From positions 12,214,001 to 12,278,000 of the forward strand of contig NC_044029.1 of assembly GCF_900496995.4 (NCBI RefSeq): a DNA stretch of 64,000 nucleotides, in the 5' to 3' direction. The DNA comes from Aquila chrysaetos chrysaetos. Its lineage: Eukaryota > Chordata > Aves > Accipitriformes > Accipitridae. Below are positions 36,117 to 49,305 of this stretch, piece by piece. Position 1 is the first letter of the stretch. Each line of letters starts with the position of its first letter. Under the pieces are notes generated by a model. The model was not told the DNA's origin and made no database searches. It was given only the letters and a program-made list of their open reading frames with translations. The translations under genes and the position numbers were made by a program.

Positions 36117-38011
36117 TGATTAATAACTTACAAAATTTAACAGATTTAATTTATGTAAGGAGACCTAATTTATTAAACATTTTACAGATTTCTTTTGTTC
36201 ACAATGTAATACATCAAGATCTCAACAGTATTAAAATAATACTTGGCACAGTTATAAATAAAGAATATACAAAAAAATCCATAGCTTAAAATGTAGTGAT
36301 GCTGTTTTACACATTAATTGAAAAAAAATCTGGTGGACATCAAAGAATACAGAAACCTGCAAAGAAACAGCACATGTTTAGGGCCAAGACAAAATTCCCA
36401 TTTATTCTACCTATGTCAGATTAAGTTGGTCTGATCTGCTGTTGGTCTGGATCAGCTTTGTTAAGTTTCAGAAGCAATGCAGTTTTGGTTCAACAAGTAA
36501 ATTTTAAGTTTGATAACTTGACAGAAAAATGCTGCATAGTTGGCTCCCCCCTGCTTGATTTTATGATTTCACATCAAACACTTCAGTGTTACTCAAGACA
36601 AGTTACATTTTGCACTGGAAACTTCATACATCCCAAATCCATATATGCGAGCTAATTTTCACAACTACCTACTATTGCTCAAATTCTGCAGGTCTTCACA
36701 AAACTGTCACCAGAGAGCTATTAAGAAGTAAATAGAGCAGAACTCACTACGTACTACCAAAGATCACCTCTTCTTTTGCAGACATTTTTGACATGGACTG
36801 CATGACACAACTCATGGCAGTTAATGCTACTGGGCAACTAAAACCAAAACTTGTATCACGTACTGAACTGCTCTTCTGGTGGTAGGCGATATTTAATAAA
36901 GTGGATTGAAGTTCTTCAAGTCAACCGACCCTCAATGTGAAAAAAAAAAAACCCAAAAACCCAAAACCAAACTAATATGCAGAACATTACTGGTGATTAA
37001 AATAAAAATATTGTAAAGTCTTCAAGCTTTTTTCCGATTAGAAAAAAAATATGAATAACTGATATCAACTGTTTTCATTGAAATATAATGTGTCTTCGTT
37101 AGGATTACAAATTTTGTCTGACAAAAATAGCAAAAGCTTCTTGTCACCCCTACACCCAAACCTCTCCCATTAAAACTGTGTCCAAGACGATGTTGATTTT
37201 TCCAGTATTAAACATTCAAGTACTCTAATGCTGCACTTCTGTAAATCCTGATATCTGGTACTTGCAAACTGTGTGTCTTGAGATCAATGAACAACTACAG
37301 AAAAAATGTTTACTTGCAAATACTGAACATCAACTATTTACAGTTTCACTGCTCCTCTTACTAAGGCAAGGGCTGGGAATACCACTAGATTGCTTTATTA
37401 CCTGTAATCTGCATATTACAGAAAACGCTAATTTTGCCAAGCATCAAACATGCAGTGAATTTGCAGGGCATAATGCCTATTAACAGCAATATTGAACATC
37501 ACTAAAAGCTCATTAGATATCTTCCTACACTTTTTTTGGTTGAATAAAATGAAAATGAGCAGCTTTAAATACACTAAACACACACTCACAGAGAGAAAAC
37601 TATTTGATAAATTATTTATATACAGATACACATTCTTTACACTGGTCTCAGACATCTGCTTTCAGGTCCCTCCCCAAACTCCCCTCACAGGTTTCTCGAA
37701 CCACTGGGTTGCTACAGCACTTAGAAGAGAACTAACCTGATTCTCAGTCTCTCTGTAAACAATAGTTAAGGAAGCAGTGAACAATTCACTATGAGTATAT
37801 GAAAACACCATAACAAAAATCAGTGCATCACATTCAAGAAAAGCCCCTTTGGAATGCAATTTCAGATCATTCCTTACCTTCCAAACATATCTGTAGCATG
37901 AGAACTTAAAAAAAGAAATTAAGAGTGATTTTCACGTGCCAATACACCATCATCTTCAGAACGCTGCGTTACATTTTCTGTGTGCGCGTGCTGTTATGGG
38001 GATTTTTTAAA

Positions 38012-38032
38012 TTTTTTTTTTTTTTTTTTTTT
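38012..38032 (+). repeat. T21 tract inside ZDHHC17 3' UTR
   Basis: Reads as A21 on the transcript strand. It can capture oligo-dT primers and create false 3' ends in cDNA data. Confidence 0.9.
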
Positions 38033-39116
38033 AAAGTTTGGTTTCCATTATTTTACATCCAAACAAAATAAGCATTTCAGACAACTTTGGGTTCTTCTGC
38101 AGTTGCATTCAATTTAAAACTATCTTGTCTTTTTATAATTGAGATTTTTGCTTTCACATCTGTGGTTTCCCCCATGCAATTTCTCTTCCAACGTGTCTCC
38201 AATTACACTACACTGTACTGTATGAGGACCAAACCTAATGTTAAAACATTGCTAGTTTGTAAGTTGCTTATACAATTAATTCAAAGATAATGAATTTTTT
38301 CCACTTTTTTCCCAAACATTATATACTGTAATCTAGTTTTACAGGTCTATCATGCATTTAAGCAGGGCTTGAACTTTGACAGAAGAGCTTTCCTTATTTG
38401 CGCAATTTCAGACTACATAATCTCAGAACAGGGTTATTACAAGTATTTAGTTGTACCACTAACTGGTGGCAAAAACAATCACCAAAAAATGTGGGCAACG
38501 TATTTTTTTCTCAACATTATCCGACATGCCCTACTGCTATAACTTAACACGTTACAGGGGATTCCCACCACATGATGTTTATAACAGTATTGAAAAGCAC
38601 ATTTTTCAATGCACATAATACTACAGAAAATCTGTATTAAAAAAATCACATTACAGGAACTACAACATAGCGATCAGTGAACTCTGCATCATGAAATTTA
38701 GTTTTATATTCTAGACTCTTGTTTCAGTGGAATTATTCATATTGGGAAATAAATTCTTCTGCTCAGCACAATGTAACTACTTATGTCAATAATTCAATAA
38801 TCTCATGCTCCATTGTGAAAGACCTTAAATAAAAAACCCAACAACAAATACTGTGAATATGCTGTCGCGAATAATTCTCATGTTAAGAACTGTTAAAATC
38901 CCTTTTTGATCTTCCTCCTCTTCCTTATCAGGTTTGGCAGTTTATTCTGTCCATTTTTACTTTTGTTAATAAAATTCTGATGAAGAGAAGGTACCTTATG
39001 ATTCATCATCAGCCCTACACATAGCATGCTACTCTTCAAGGGATGCGGATTCGAGAGAGAGAGAAAATTTTTCAGGCACCACTCAGATATGATATGCTCA
39101 CAGGATGAAGGTGGTG

Positions 39117-39255
39117 CTACACTAGCTGGTAGCCTGATCCTGAAGTTTGGTCATATTCTATTGTATACTGCCTTGTCCAGTCCACGATAACAGGCCGAAA
39201 AAGACCACAGCATCTGAATTCAAAGAAGTCTATAATGTTCCTTATGCACCCGTGG
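39117..39255 (-). CDS. ZDHHC17: ZDHHC17 last coding exon
   Basis: The first base completes Asn288; 45 residues (289-333) end in SGSGYQLV, then TAG (39119-39117). It encodes the conserved NIIDFFEF and CCGLFRP segments of the cytosolic tail. The acceptor is TTTTTAG. Confidence 0.96.
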
Positions 39256-42200
39256 CTAAAAACAAAACAAACACACATGTTAGTAAGCAATATCATAGCT
39301 CATCTAACAAAGTACAACATTTTTTGTCTACCTACAAATTCGATTCTTCACCCTTTAAGTTCTTAACTGTAGAAAACCAACGCAGTTAAGAATTGTCTTA
39401 GTGCTTGCTGACGAGCAAGTTCTGAAACAAGTAGTAGTCACCAGTAGACCACCAGGTAGTCACCGTGGACACAAGCAAGACACTAACTTTCTTCCACTGT
39501 CTACCAAAAGTGTATGGAGAAACGTAACATGTTATTGGCAGTGCACCATCATGTAGCATAGCATGGTAATTCAGATCCCTTTCTAAGAGGAAAGTTACAT
39601 TGTACAGATGGATGCAAGACAAAACATCATGAAGTGAATGTCTTCCTGGAATAATTTACATTTTTATTAACATCTATTTCTGTCATACATACTTGTTCAC
39701 CAGCTGCAGGTCTAAGATCAATTAAGTCCCTAGACAACACAAAATTAAGAAAGCATTATCTGAATTAAATGAACTATTCAAGTGCTTTCTGCTGCTGAAT
39801 CAATTAATTGTGAAATATTTAAGATACCTACATCAAAATTCCAACAAGTTGGGTTTTTTTAAACTTAATTACACATGGGCTGAATAGATCACGGTTTTCT
39901 GGAAGAGAAGCTTATGTTATGATATATGCAAGAGCAGGTCTAAGCAACAAGGAGATGACAACTACTTGATGTCAATGCTTCATCTGACAGGTGATGTCAA
40001 GTCAGTTATTTTAGACATCTGGTGTTATTTTCAGGAATCATTTTTATAATAGCAGCTATTTCAGTGAAAATGGTTTGTGAACGTGTCATTAATTTAGGGA
40101 TAAAACCAGTAGTTTTTTCCCTATCCTGTGCACCACCCTGCGTTCTTCAGGCAAAATAATTATCTGGTTTTGTTGCAACTCTAATCTGTAGGAAGGCTGC
40201 AACCGTACAGAGATGTTTGTTTGCTTCTCACTAGAAGTTTTGTATGGAGAGATATTAAAAAAGATCACACATATTTCTCTTCTAGCACAAAAATCAAACT
40301 GCAACAATAACTCCTATCTCCTGTTCCCCTGGGTGTCACCTGAAAGAGCAGCAGCTCCCACAGGAGACACAGCACGTGCAGCAGGATGAGACATGCTTCT
40401 GCCCTTTCGCTGCTCCTTTTGTAACATGCCCTCAACCCACCAACATACCAGCCTCACGTCTTCATTTATTTCCTGCTTTGGCTCCACAAGCTGCTCCATG
40501 CCACCATATTCCCATTCCAGTGCTATTACATCCCCGAGCCCTCCTCTTTCAGCTTGCAGCCTTATCACTACAGAAACCAGAATCCCAACCTACCCTTTAC
40601 ATACTGATACCACCCACTTTACCTGCTGCAACACCCACTTCAGTTCCTGGGACATCCTGCTCCCTTCCCCACAAATAGCTTTGTCCATGCTCGTCCTCCC
40701 GAGCAGCAAGTGCTGCCTCTTTTCTCACAGTAAAGAGGGCAAGGGGAGCTACTGCACAGAGCAAATTGAACAGCACATTAAATACCAATCGGGAGAAAGT
40801 GCCTGGTGTAGAAGTGAAGATCCAGGTCAACATCAGCACCATGCGATAAGCAATTACCTCTGGTTTGGGCATCTGATTTATAAAGAGGATATTTATTTCC
40901 CCCTAAACTCTACAGCAAAATATGACCACTGCTGGACAGCATTCTTTTCTGTTTAAGCATCCCTGTCTAGAGTCACTACAAAACGTTTATCACTTCCTTT
41001 AACTGGACAGAATGTGTTACTGTAAAAATAGCTGACAGATTCAGCATTCCAAGTAGTGAAAATACTCTAAAAGTATTTAGCTATGTTCTGTTTCAACAAG
41101 CTGTACAATTCAAACATATGCAAGGCTACACAAAGAGAAATAAGTTTACATTTTAAAACTTACTTGAATGGGCTTTCAATAGACGTGGTTGTAACTTTAA
41201 AGTGCTTGTATCTTCTTGCATTCATTCTTTCATTTGTCGTGATACCCAAGCAAGATATCTGAAGACAGGAAAAAGAGTAAGCCATTTAGCTCATGTAAAA
41301 ACATGCAAAAAAGCCCTGCATGAGCCAGACTGAAAAAAAGAGGACCAAATTTACTGTTTTATATTCCTTCTTTTGAAGAAGGAATTTTTGTCTGGGGAAA
41401 TTAGCAGGTCCCAACATAAAACACCACACAACAGCGGTACCAGATTGTGCAAAAGGTTTAATTTTGAAAGCGATCAGAAATAAATCATGATCACTGAATA
41501 AACTGTGACAACTTAGCTCATAAGAAAGAGATGCCATTACTATATTGTCAGTTGAAGTGTACTGTAAGTAATAGATTCAGGAGTTACTTTAACACAGCAT
41601 TTGAATTACTTTCTTCCCCTCCTGACATTCTGTTCATAGCTCTGGAAATATATTTTTCCCCCATTTATAAATTTGTTGCAGTAATGTAACTTTTTTGTCT
41701 GCAAGACAAAAAGATGACCAGAAAAAAAAGGGGTTTTTTTTGTTAATGTTGCTCATGTTTTTTCCTTTTTACAGAATCATTTGGCCCAATGGCTACAATT
41801 TTCTGTAAAAACTTTCCAACTACATTAGCCTAAAAGGGTATCTTATTTAAAACTGGAGTTTACTGTAATGTGATGTAATCAGAAACAAAAATGAGAGCTC
41901 CCTTAGCAGCCTTATACTACAGGAAGATAAAATCTTGTAATTCCTAGTGAAATATAAAGTCAACTCTGCTGCACATTACAAAAGCAAGAACATTTAAAAA
42001 GGTGAGTTTGGGCTGACTTGCCCCATTTGGATGTGCTTAATATCTCAAGCATTTTCTTTGCCTCCATGAAACCCAGTGAAGTTTCACAGCTACATATAGA
42101 AACGGGCTCTCAACAGCCAATTTTTGAAGTAGGAAGTAAAGGTTTTAAATTATTTTTCTGAGATAGTAAGTAGTGATTTGGCAACAACTCTGGTCAGTTC

Positions 42201-45200
42201 ATGAAGAAGGACAACTCCAAACTTTATGATGGAGAGGGAAAAAAAAAAAAGCACCAAGAGTAGGGGCTATGCAGTTGCAAACCAAAAGAAGCAATTGAGA
42301 GAATATCTTTATCAATTTCATCATTATGGCAAACTCCAAAGAGATTTGCCAAGAATAATCTTAAGTTTTCAATGCGTAAAACTCTTAGGAAACTTAGTAC
42401 TATGACTGTGTGTTCAGTTTTCGTTTTTCCAGGATTATTAAAGAAGTCAAATGCTAGAATTATTTTGCTTAATTACACTAATGATACAAAATACTGTGAG
42501 ATGTATTTTTCCAAGTGGCATAATTCAAAGATTCATCTACGCACAGATTATATTAATAGGAATCCTCAATGGGGAACTTAGTGGATCATGATATAAGTAT
42601 GATGGAAGGCTCTCCAGAAAGTCACATGCTTATTGTGCTAGAAGTCTGGTGGGTTAGACCGTTTTGAAAGCCACCTGAAAAACAAGTAGTTACCTCTGCT
42701 CATTTTTCTTGGGCAGTAAAGACCTCTGTAAGACCGAATGGCTCTCGCTCACACATAAAAGATTTTGAAATTGATATAGGTTGTAAATGAATATTGTAGA
42801 GAAAGGAGGACAAAACTTAAATTTCCTGAAAAGTTTCACCTAAGCCTTAGAGAATTATTTTTATTTCCAGGATCTCTGGAAAGATTAAATCGGTCAAGTT
42901 TCACGGTTCTTTAATGACAAGTCATACTGAAAGACTTTGAAGTCGTACTTAAAGGTTTTCAGTATGGCTTGTCTTTCCTTAAAAATGAGAAAGAAAAACT
43001 TGGGTTTGGTCAGATTACAGTACAGTAATGTGATCTCAAATCACACTGAAGCAGTGTAAAAAATTATTGCATCCCCTTTGAAGCTACCACCCTCTTTCTG
43101 CTAATGACATAGTGCATTATTCCAAATTCAACCCACAGATCTTATCCTCTATTAGTCTTTATTGCCTTTCCCTGGTCTATTTTGTGTTTTTGCCATTCTA
43201 AGAATGTTAAGCAGAAAGTAGGTATTTTAACCTTTTGCAAAAAAAACAAGTGAATGAGAAGAGAATGATGCCTAATATCCAGAGACAACAGATGCCTGCC
43301 TCCTCCAGCGTGGCTGAGAGACTAAGCACTTGGTCTTGCATAATGAACATTAAAATTTAAATGACAGAACTATTTGATATTCTCATGTCACTCCCAAGAC
43401 TCAGCATTACAAATGAAATGCTCTTCCATACCTGATACATCTGACACATGAGTAACACAGCCACCCACATGAAGTGAAAAACACTGTTCAGAAACATCCA
43501 AAACATCCATGGAGAACAGGTAGCAATCTGTGTAATATAGGTCCAAAATCCATCCTTTGCATAACTTGTCTCACAGTGGAAACCCCAATCTAGAGAAAAA
43601 ACAGTGTCAAAAACCATACAGAAGATTTAAGATGTTTACTATACATCAACATAATGCCCACATTAGAATGTATTAAATTAAATAAGAAAATGACAGTGTG
43701 CTAAAGTAGTTTTACTTGCTCTCTCTTCCTTTCCCAACTCCTTGAATACATGACATATGCACATACTTGGCTGTGATGAAAAAAAAAAAATCTAGGACAA
43801 GAAAAAACATAATCTTCTAACTTAAAGTACCCAATATAGTCAATTAATAAAATGCAGTTCAATTCCAGATTAAAAATATCTAAAACTCAGATAAGGCAGA
43901 AATCTGTGAAAATCCATACCAGGAGATAAACAAAGTATTTACAAGCAATTAAAAAAAGCCAAACCCACACATTTACTCACAAGAGATACATCCATAAATC
44001 ATCCAGCAGATCATAAAGAGCAGGAAGAACAGGTATCCCATAAAATAGCGATGGTTTCCTGCTCCTGAAGTTGCACAACAACAGGGATCAAATTACTACA
44101 CTTTCAGATGACAACACTACATCAGAAAGTTTAATTGCTTGCTTAGAAGTACTGCTTATTATTGTATAGAGAAACATTACTCTCCAATATTAAGCCAATA
44201 AAACTTCAAGACAGTGAAATTAGCTGGTTTACTATGATTTTTTTTTTTGCTTCTCAAACAAAGCAATGTTTTATTTTCTTCAATTTCTGTCACATTACAG
44301 CTGCAATTCACACAAATGCATTTCATTTGTAACATCTTTCATGAGCTAATAAAATTATTGATAGACAATATTTAGAACAATGTTGGTGACAGCTGTTGCA
44401 GAGCCCTGAACAGCCAGGAATTACACATCAATAAATATTTTTCAAATTCCATTAAAAAATCGTCAGACTGCAGAGTTCACATTCTTAAAAGAAACAGAAA
44501 TATGAATAAATATACAACCTCCCTTGATAATAAGCTAACTCACAGCTTAGTTGTAAACCTGCTTGACGAAGCTAGCTAAAAGTAAAATATCTAATAGAAC
44601 TTGTAAAACAAATCCATGTAACTGAACAGACGAGGACTAACAACTCGGCTAAAGTAATGAATGGGATAAAACCCATTCTGCTTAAGACAGAATTTAAATG
44701 CAAGAAAATTCAGTTACTAAAAGACTGATCTATTTTTAATATTAATTGAGCTAAAAAGATGCCTTTTATGCGAGTACATCATAATCCTGAAGTACTCGGC
44801 CTTCCTTCTGTTTGTAAAGTATGTCCACTGTTGCAACCTTCCAACAGCTCTAGGCTGTAAACTAAACCCACAGAGATGATAACGGGCTACAAAAGATTTG
44901 GCTGTCATCATCTACCAGCACAGCATTTACTTCTTCATTATGTCAAATATTTTGCCTGCTAACACAAGAGCATCCTCTGCAGGCAGAAAATAATCAAGTG
45001 CTTTTAGCAAGTGAACTCAAAACTATATAAATAAGTGATGAGGAAAAATACACATACAACACAAGCTAGACTAAACACAAGACATTTCCTTGAAAATCAA
45101 ACAAGTTCCTTCAGACATAAAATAGGTTGTAACACTGCCTTCAATCACCTAAGAGCATATAAGAAACAGTGTTGGTAATGTCCCTAAGGTAGCACTTTCA

Positions 45201-48200
45201 TTTGTATTCTAAATTTCAGAATTGGTAAGTTTCATAAAATACATTTTTTTTAAAAATGGAAGTTAAATGGTGACCTAGAGGTCCGTCTGAGAGGCATCTG
45301 ATGAGATGCTTCTTTCAGCAGAATCTTCAATGGTACTAAACCAAATTCCGCTTAACAGGAAATCTCTCTGTATTTAGTAAAAAACATACAGGTAGCATTT
45401 AAAACTATAAATGACACAGGTACGATCTTGGTCACAGTTAAAAAAAAGACTTTGGAAAAATGAAGTTGAGAAACTGCCTTTCTTCTGTATCTTAAATAAG
45501 ACTGGACAAAACACAGCACTGTTTCTACAGTTTCACCCTGGACTGGCAGGAACACAGTCAGTTATCCTCCACAGTTAAAACAATGCTGTAAGAATTGTCG
45601 CTAATTTCTTTTATATGGTTGTGCTTATATTATACATAAGTAATAACATGGAGTTACATCACATGATTTAGACTATTTGTTCATTTCTTAATTTTTCCTA
45701 CTGTTAGGTCCTTGGAGAAGAATCTTTATTGGGGGGGAAAAGTGATCATTATTCTAAACCATAAAATAATTTCTCATATACACAAGACCTACCTTCTGAG
45801 TCACTGCTATCAGAACAATAATTCAGTACAACGTCATCATGACCCATGTGACATAACGGTTTAAAATTTGGCTGTAGCTCCGTTCATGCTATTACTTGAA
45901 AACTAAATTTCTCTTGCAAGTCTGCAGTTTGATTTTGAAAAGTAACTACGAGTTTCATAAAACCTGTTACTATTCATTTTCAAACAACCAACTGTAAAAA
46001 ACATAATGCTATTTTGATACTCCATTACAAAGATAAGCATAATCACCTTTAGAGACTCACTCACTGTAATTTTAACTAAAATTTTGCAGGTATGATAAAA
46101 ATAATTTGCCCCTATTGCCAATTTATTTATTTTCCAAATAGCCTGCACTTTTTGTCAGTCTCTTCAGAATGGTAAAAATATTCTCTCAATCTCTTTTTGC
46201 ACCAAGTTTTATCACCAAAGGATTTATTTTGGAGTGTCTGTACACACTCTTACAATATTTCTCAGTCCTATCTTTAGTAAAAGTCTTATCCTTCTAACAC
46301 ACTCAAAGGAAGCCTACATAAAACATTTCCAAATTCCACCTTTCCAGAAAGGCGTGATTCATGTTTCCCTTTTTGGCAAACATACCATGAATGCTGTTTT
46401 AAGAACGGATTCTGTTTTGTAATCCTATGCTCAGTCACCACGTACCAATCTGAGAGAGACAGAGAAGCCATATAAGGTCATTTAGACCATCACTCCCTCC
46501 AGTTCAGGGCTGTTCCCATAGTGTGATTTCTAATGCTTTTTTCCCAGCATACTTTCAAGCATCCTAATGTTTACTTTTACCTCAAATTATCCCAGTCTGT
46601 ACAAGACCACCACCACCAGTAGGAGGATTTTGCTTTTCCATCACCATTGTTTTTTAAAAAACATTTCCTTCACCTAACTTAATCCCATTACTTGCATGCA
46701 CTTATTACACACAAACTAAGGTCTTTCCTCCCCCATTTGTTTTCTATGCTTTTCCAGTTACTGATTAAAATACTGGATTCTTTCTGTCCCATGGACAAGT
46801 ACTCCTCAGCACTCTTGCAAAACAAACTGTCACTAAACACACTCCAAAACCTGAACCCATGCACCCCGGCCTGTTGTAATTGAAAATGTCTTAGTTGTTC
46901 ATTGTAAAACATCTAAAATATAAATCAAAAGTGGCTCAGGTAGTAACATCAGTAGGAAATATAAAGTAGAATGGACTGATTTAAGTCCACCTCAGTGAGA
47001 CTTCAGTGATGTTCTATTACAACTCAAATACCAGCATTCACTATTTTACTACTCTTGATCATTAGACCAAACTACTGCGACTATCTGTTATTATATATAT
47101 TTGGAAGGACTACAATGAAGGATTTATTGGCTGCCAGCTGCCAATGAATCCAGGTCCTAACTGCTCCCCAAGATTAAAGTTACCTCTGCTTGTGTGCTAA
47201 AAAAATAAACCAGTGAAGCAAGCTGCACTCATTTCCTAGCTGTGAAGCCTTCAGTGCTCCCTGCATAATAATGGCTTTCAAATAAGTTTCTCAAAATGTA
47301 TGACAGGGAATAGTGGCATTTAGAGACTTTATTCCTGTTCTGTATCTGTTCCTTTCATCATCGCTGGGGAGAATAAATGACTACCTGGGGGGTCAAAAAG
47401 AGGAGAATACCTCAATAGGAAGTCATTCTGTATCTAACTGCTATAATCATGGCATTTTTGAATCGTGTACTTTCCCATTATATTACCAAAAATTATTGGT
47501 AAAGATGAAAATTTTTGTCTTATGTAAAGGAAAACAGTCAGTTGTGGAATTGGTACATGCCTTTTCTGCAGACTTTAAAAAGGAGTTAAGCTTTGCATCT
47601 TTTTATTACTAGAGTTTATGTTAATAAAAATAAATATATAGGAAACTGAATTAGACACAGAACAATTTTGAGGATGGGTATATAACAGACAATACAAGTG
47701 AGAATAATGCAGAGAATCACATGTAGAAAAAAGATTAAGCTCAATATTGAAAATGTTTTTCCTTCTACCAAAATCCTTAACGGTTTTTCTCAGACTTTGG
47801 CAGAAGCCAAGTCACTTTCACCGTGAAATGAGAACAGAAAAACACCCTGCAAAACACCCAGGGTCAACTTCAGAAGCTTTTCCCTTCTTTATCTGTTAAG
47901 ACAACATGGTATTTTAGCAAATGACTCACCTACACAGTTACCCACCCATGGGCAGTGGTGATCAAACTTCGCTATACACCGATTGCATACACCACAGTGC
48001 TTGGACCTCACTGGCTTCCGTATCTGTAACAGTTATTAACATTTGTTTAGAAAAGCAAAAAACCCGACATATTACAAATAGAAAAATACGCCTCAATTTA
48101 CATTTAATTGATTTTGATATTGTTAACCCCTTAAAGAACTTAAAACTTGATACTAATTTTTAAAGCAATCTTAGCTATTAAGCTTCATCTACACACTATT

Positions 48201-49274
48201 TAATACAAACTTCTATACAACCACATTGAAATCACTTCCACACTATTTTTGTTATATAAAGGATTTTTTTCCATACAAAGTTCTCCCATCACCTCCAGCT
48301 GTTGAGCTTTGTACAGCAACCAGTTTCATTTCAGCTTTTTAACAAAGAAAATAGAGAATGAGTTTGAGTTCCACAATTCTGTCAGTAATGTTCATAACTG
48401 AGCTCTAAAATAAATTCTTCCAGCTTATTTTCTAAAGACAAGAATAGACTCAACAAGTGGAACTCAGTGGGACTTAAAATGCTAAATTACTCCCAACGAT
48501 TTTTTTTAAAAGTTTGTTTGGAAAGAAATATAAAATAGCAATAAAAAAAGAACTGCTATTAAACTGTTCTGAGATATATATGCATACACACACATAATTT
48601 TTAAGGTGCCACATCTGTACATAATTTTCCAGATTAAATTTTGGGAAGATTAACATCATTCGTGTCCTACATAGGTCAGAGCATTATAGTGTAACACTGA
48701 TAAACCTGATAATTTTATATTTACTAGTTAACTTTCTAAAAAAGAAATGCATTACATTTACTATGGTTACTTTTTTTTTCCCCTTAAGCAGTTTTTTCCT
48801 TTTAAATTTTCTGTGGTAAAACTAAGTATTAATTAGTCCAAGAAAAGTATTTGCTTGCAATTTGGCAAGCTTTATAAAAATTAAGATTTCCCCCTGCCCT
48901 GATTACTACCAAATTGAGAAATACACTTGATTTTTGAAAGAAATTTTTTACTAGAAGCATCATGTAACTTTACTGTGAGTTACAGAGGTGGTGGGATGTC
49001 ACCTGTGATTTTCATAACTTGTTAGGTGTACAACCAACCATCTTGGTAGGTATATTGGATACTTGGATTTTGACACTGGCAAGTTATTTCCACAGTGATC
49101 ATTTTTTTCTTCCTCTTATTGTTGCAGGGTTTTTTGTGTACAGATATACTACAGATATATTATTTATTGAAAACACTGCTTAAATTAAAGATTACAAATA
49201 AACCTTGCCCTTGAAACTGCATTATTAAGGCCAAAAAGGTGTTCAGTATAGGAACATCTAATTTCGGCCTAGCA

Positions 49275-49305
<31 letters not shown>

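Larger units (their letters stand above)
36090..39116 (-). other. ZDHHC17 3' UTR (3' end inferred)
   Basis: About 3.0 kb of AT-rich sequence from the stop codon to the region below an AATAAA on the - strand (36111-36116), which is followed on that strand by a TGTTTGTCTTG-type GT-rich element. Human ZDHHC17 has a 3' UTR of roughly this size as I recall. A T21 run on + (38012-38032) reads as A21 in the transcript. The 3' end and single-exon nature are inferred. Confidence 0.5.

Noticed and set aside
40393-40956. 187-residue + frame inside a ZDHHC17 intron
   Set aside because: Serine/proline/cysteine-rich low-information translation from a pyrimidine-rich island. No domain is seen.
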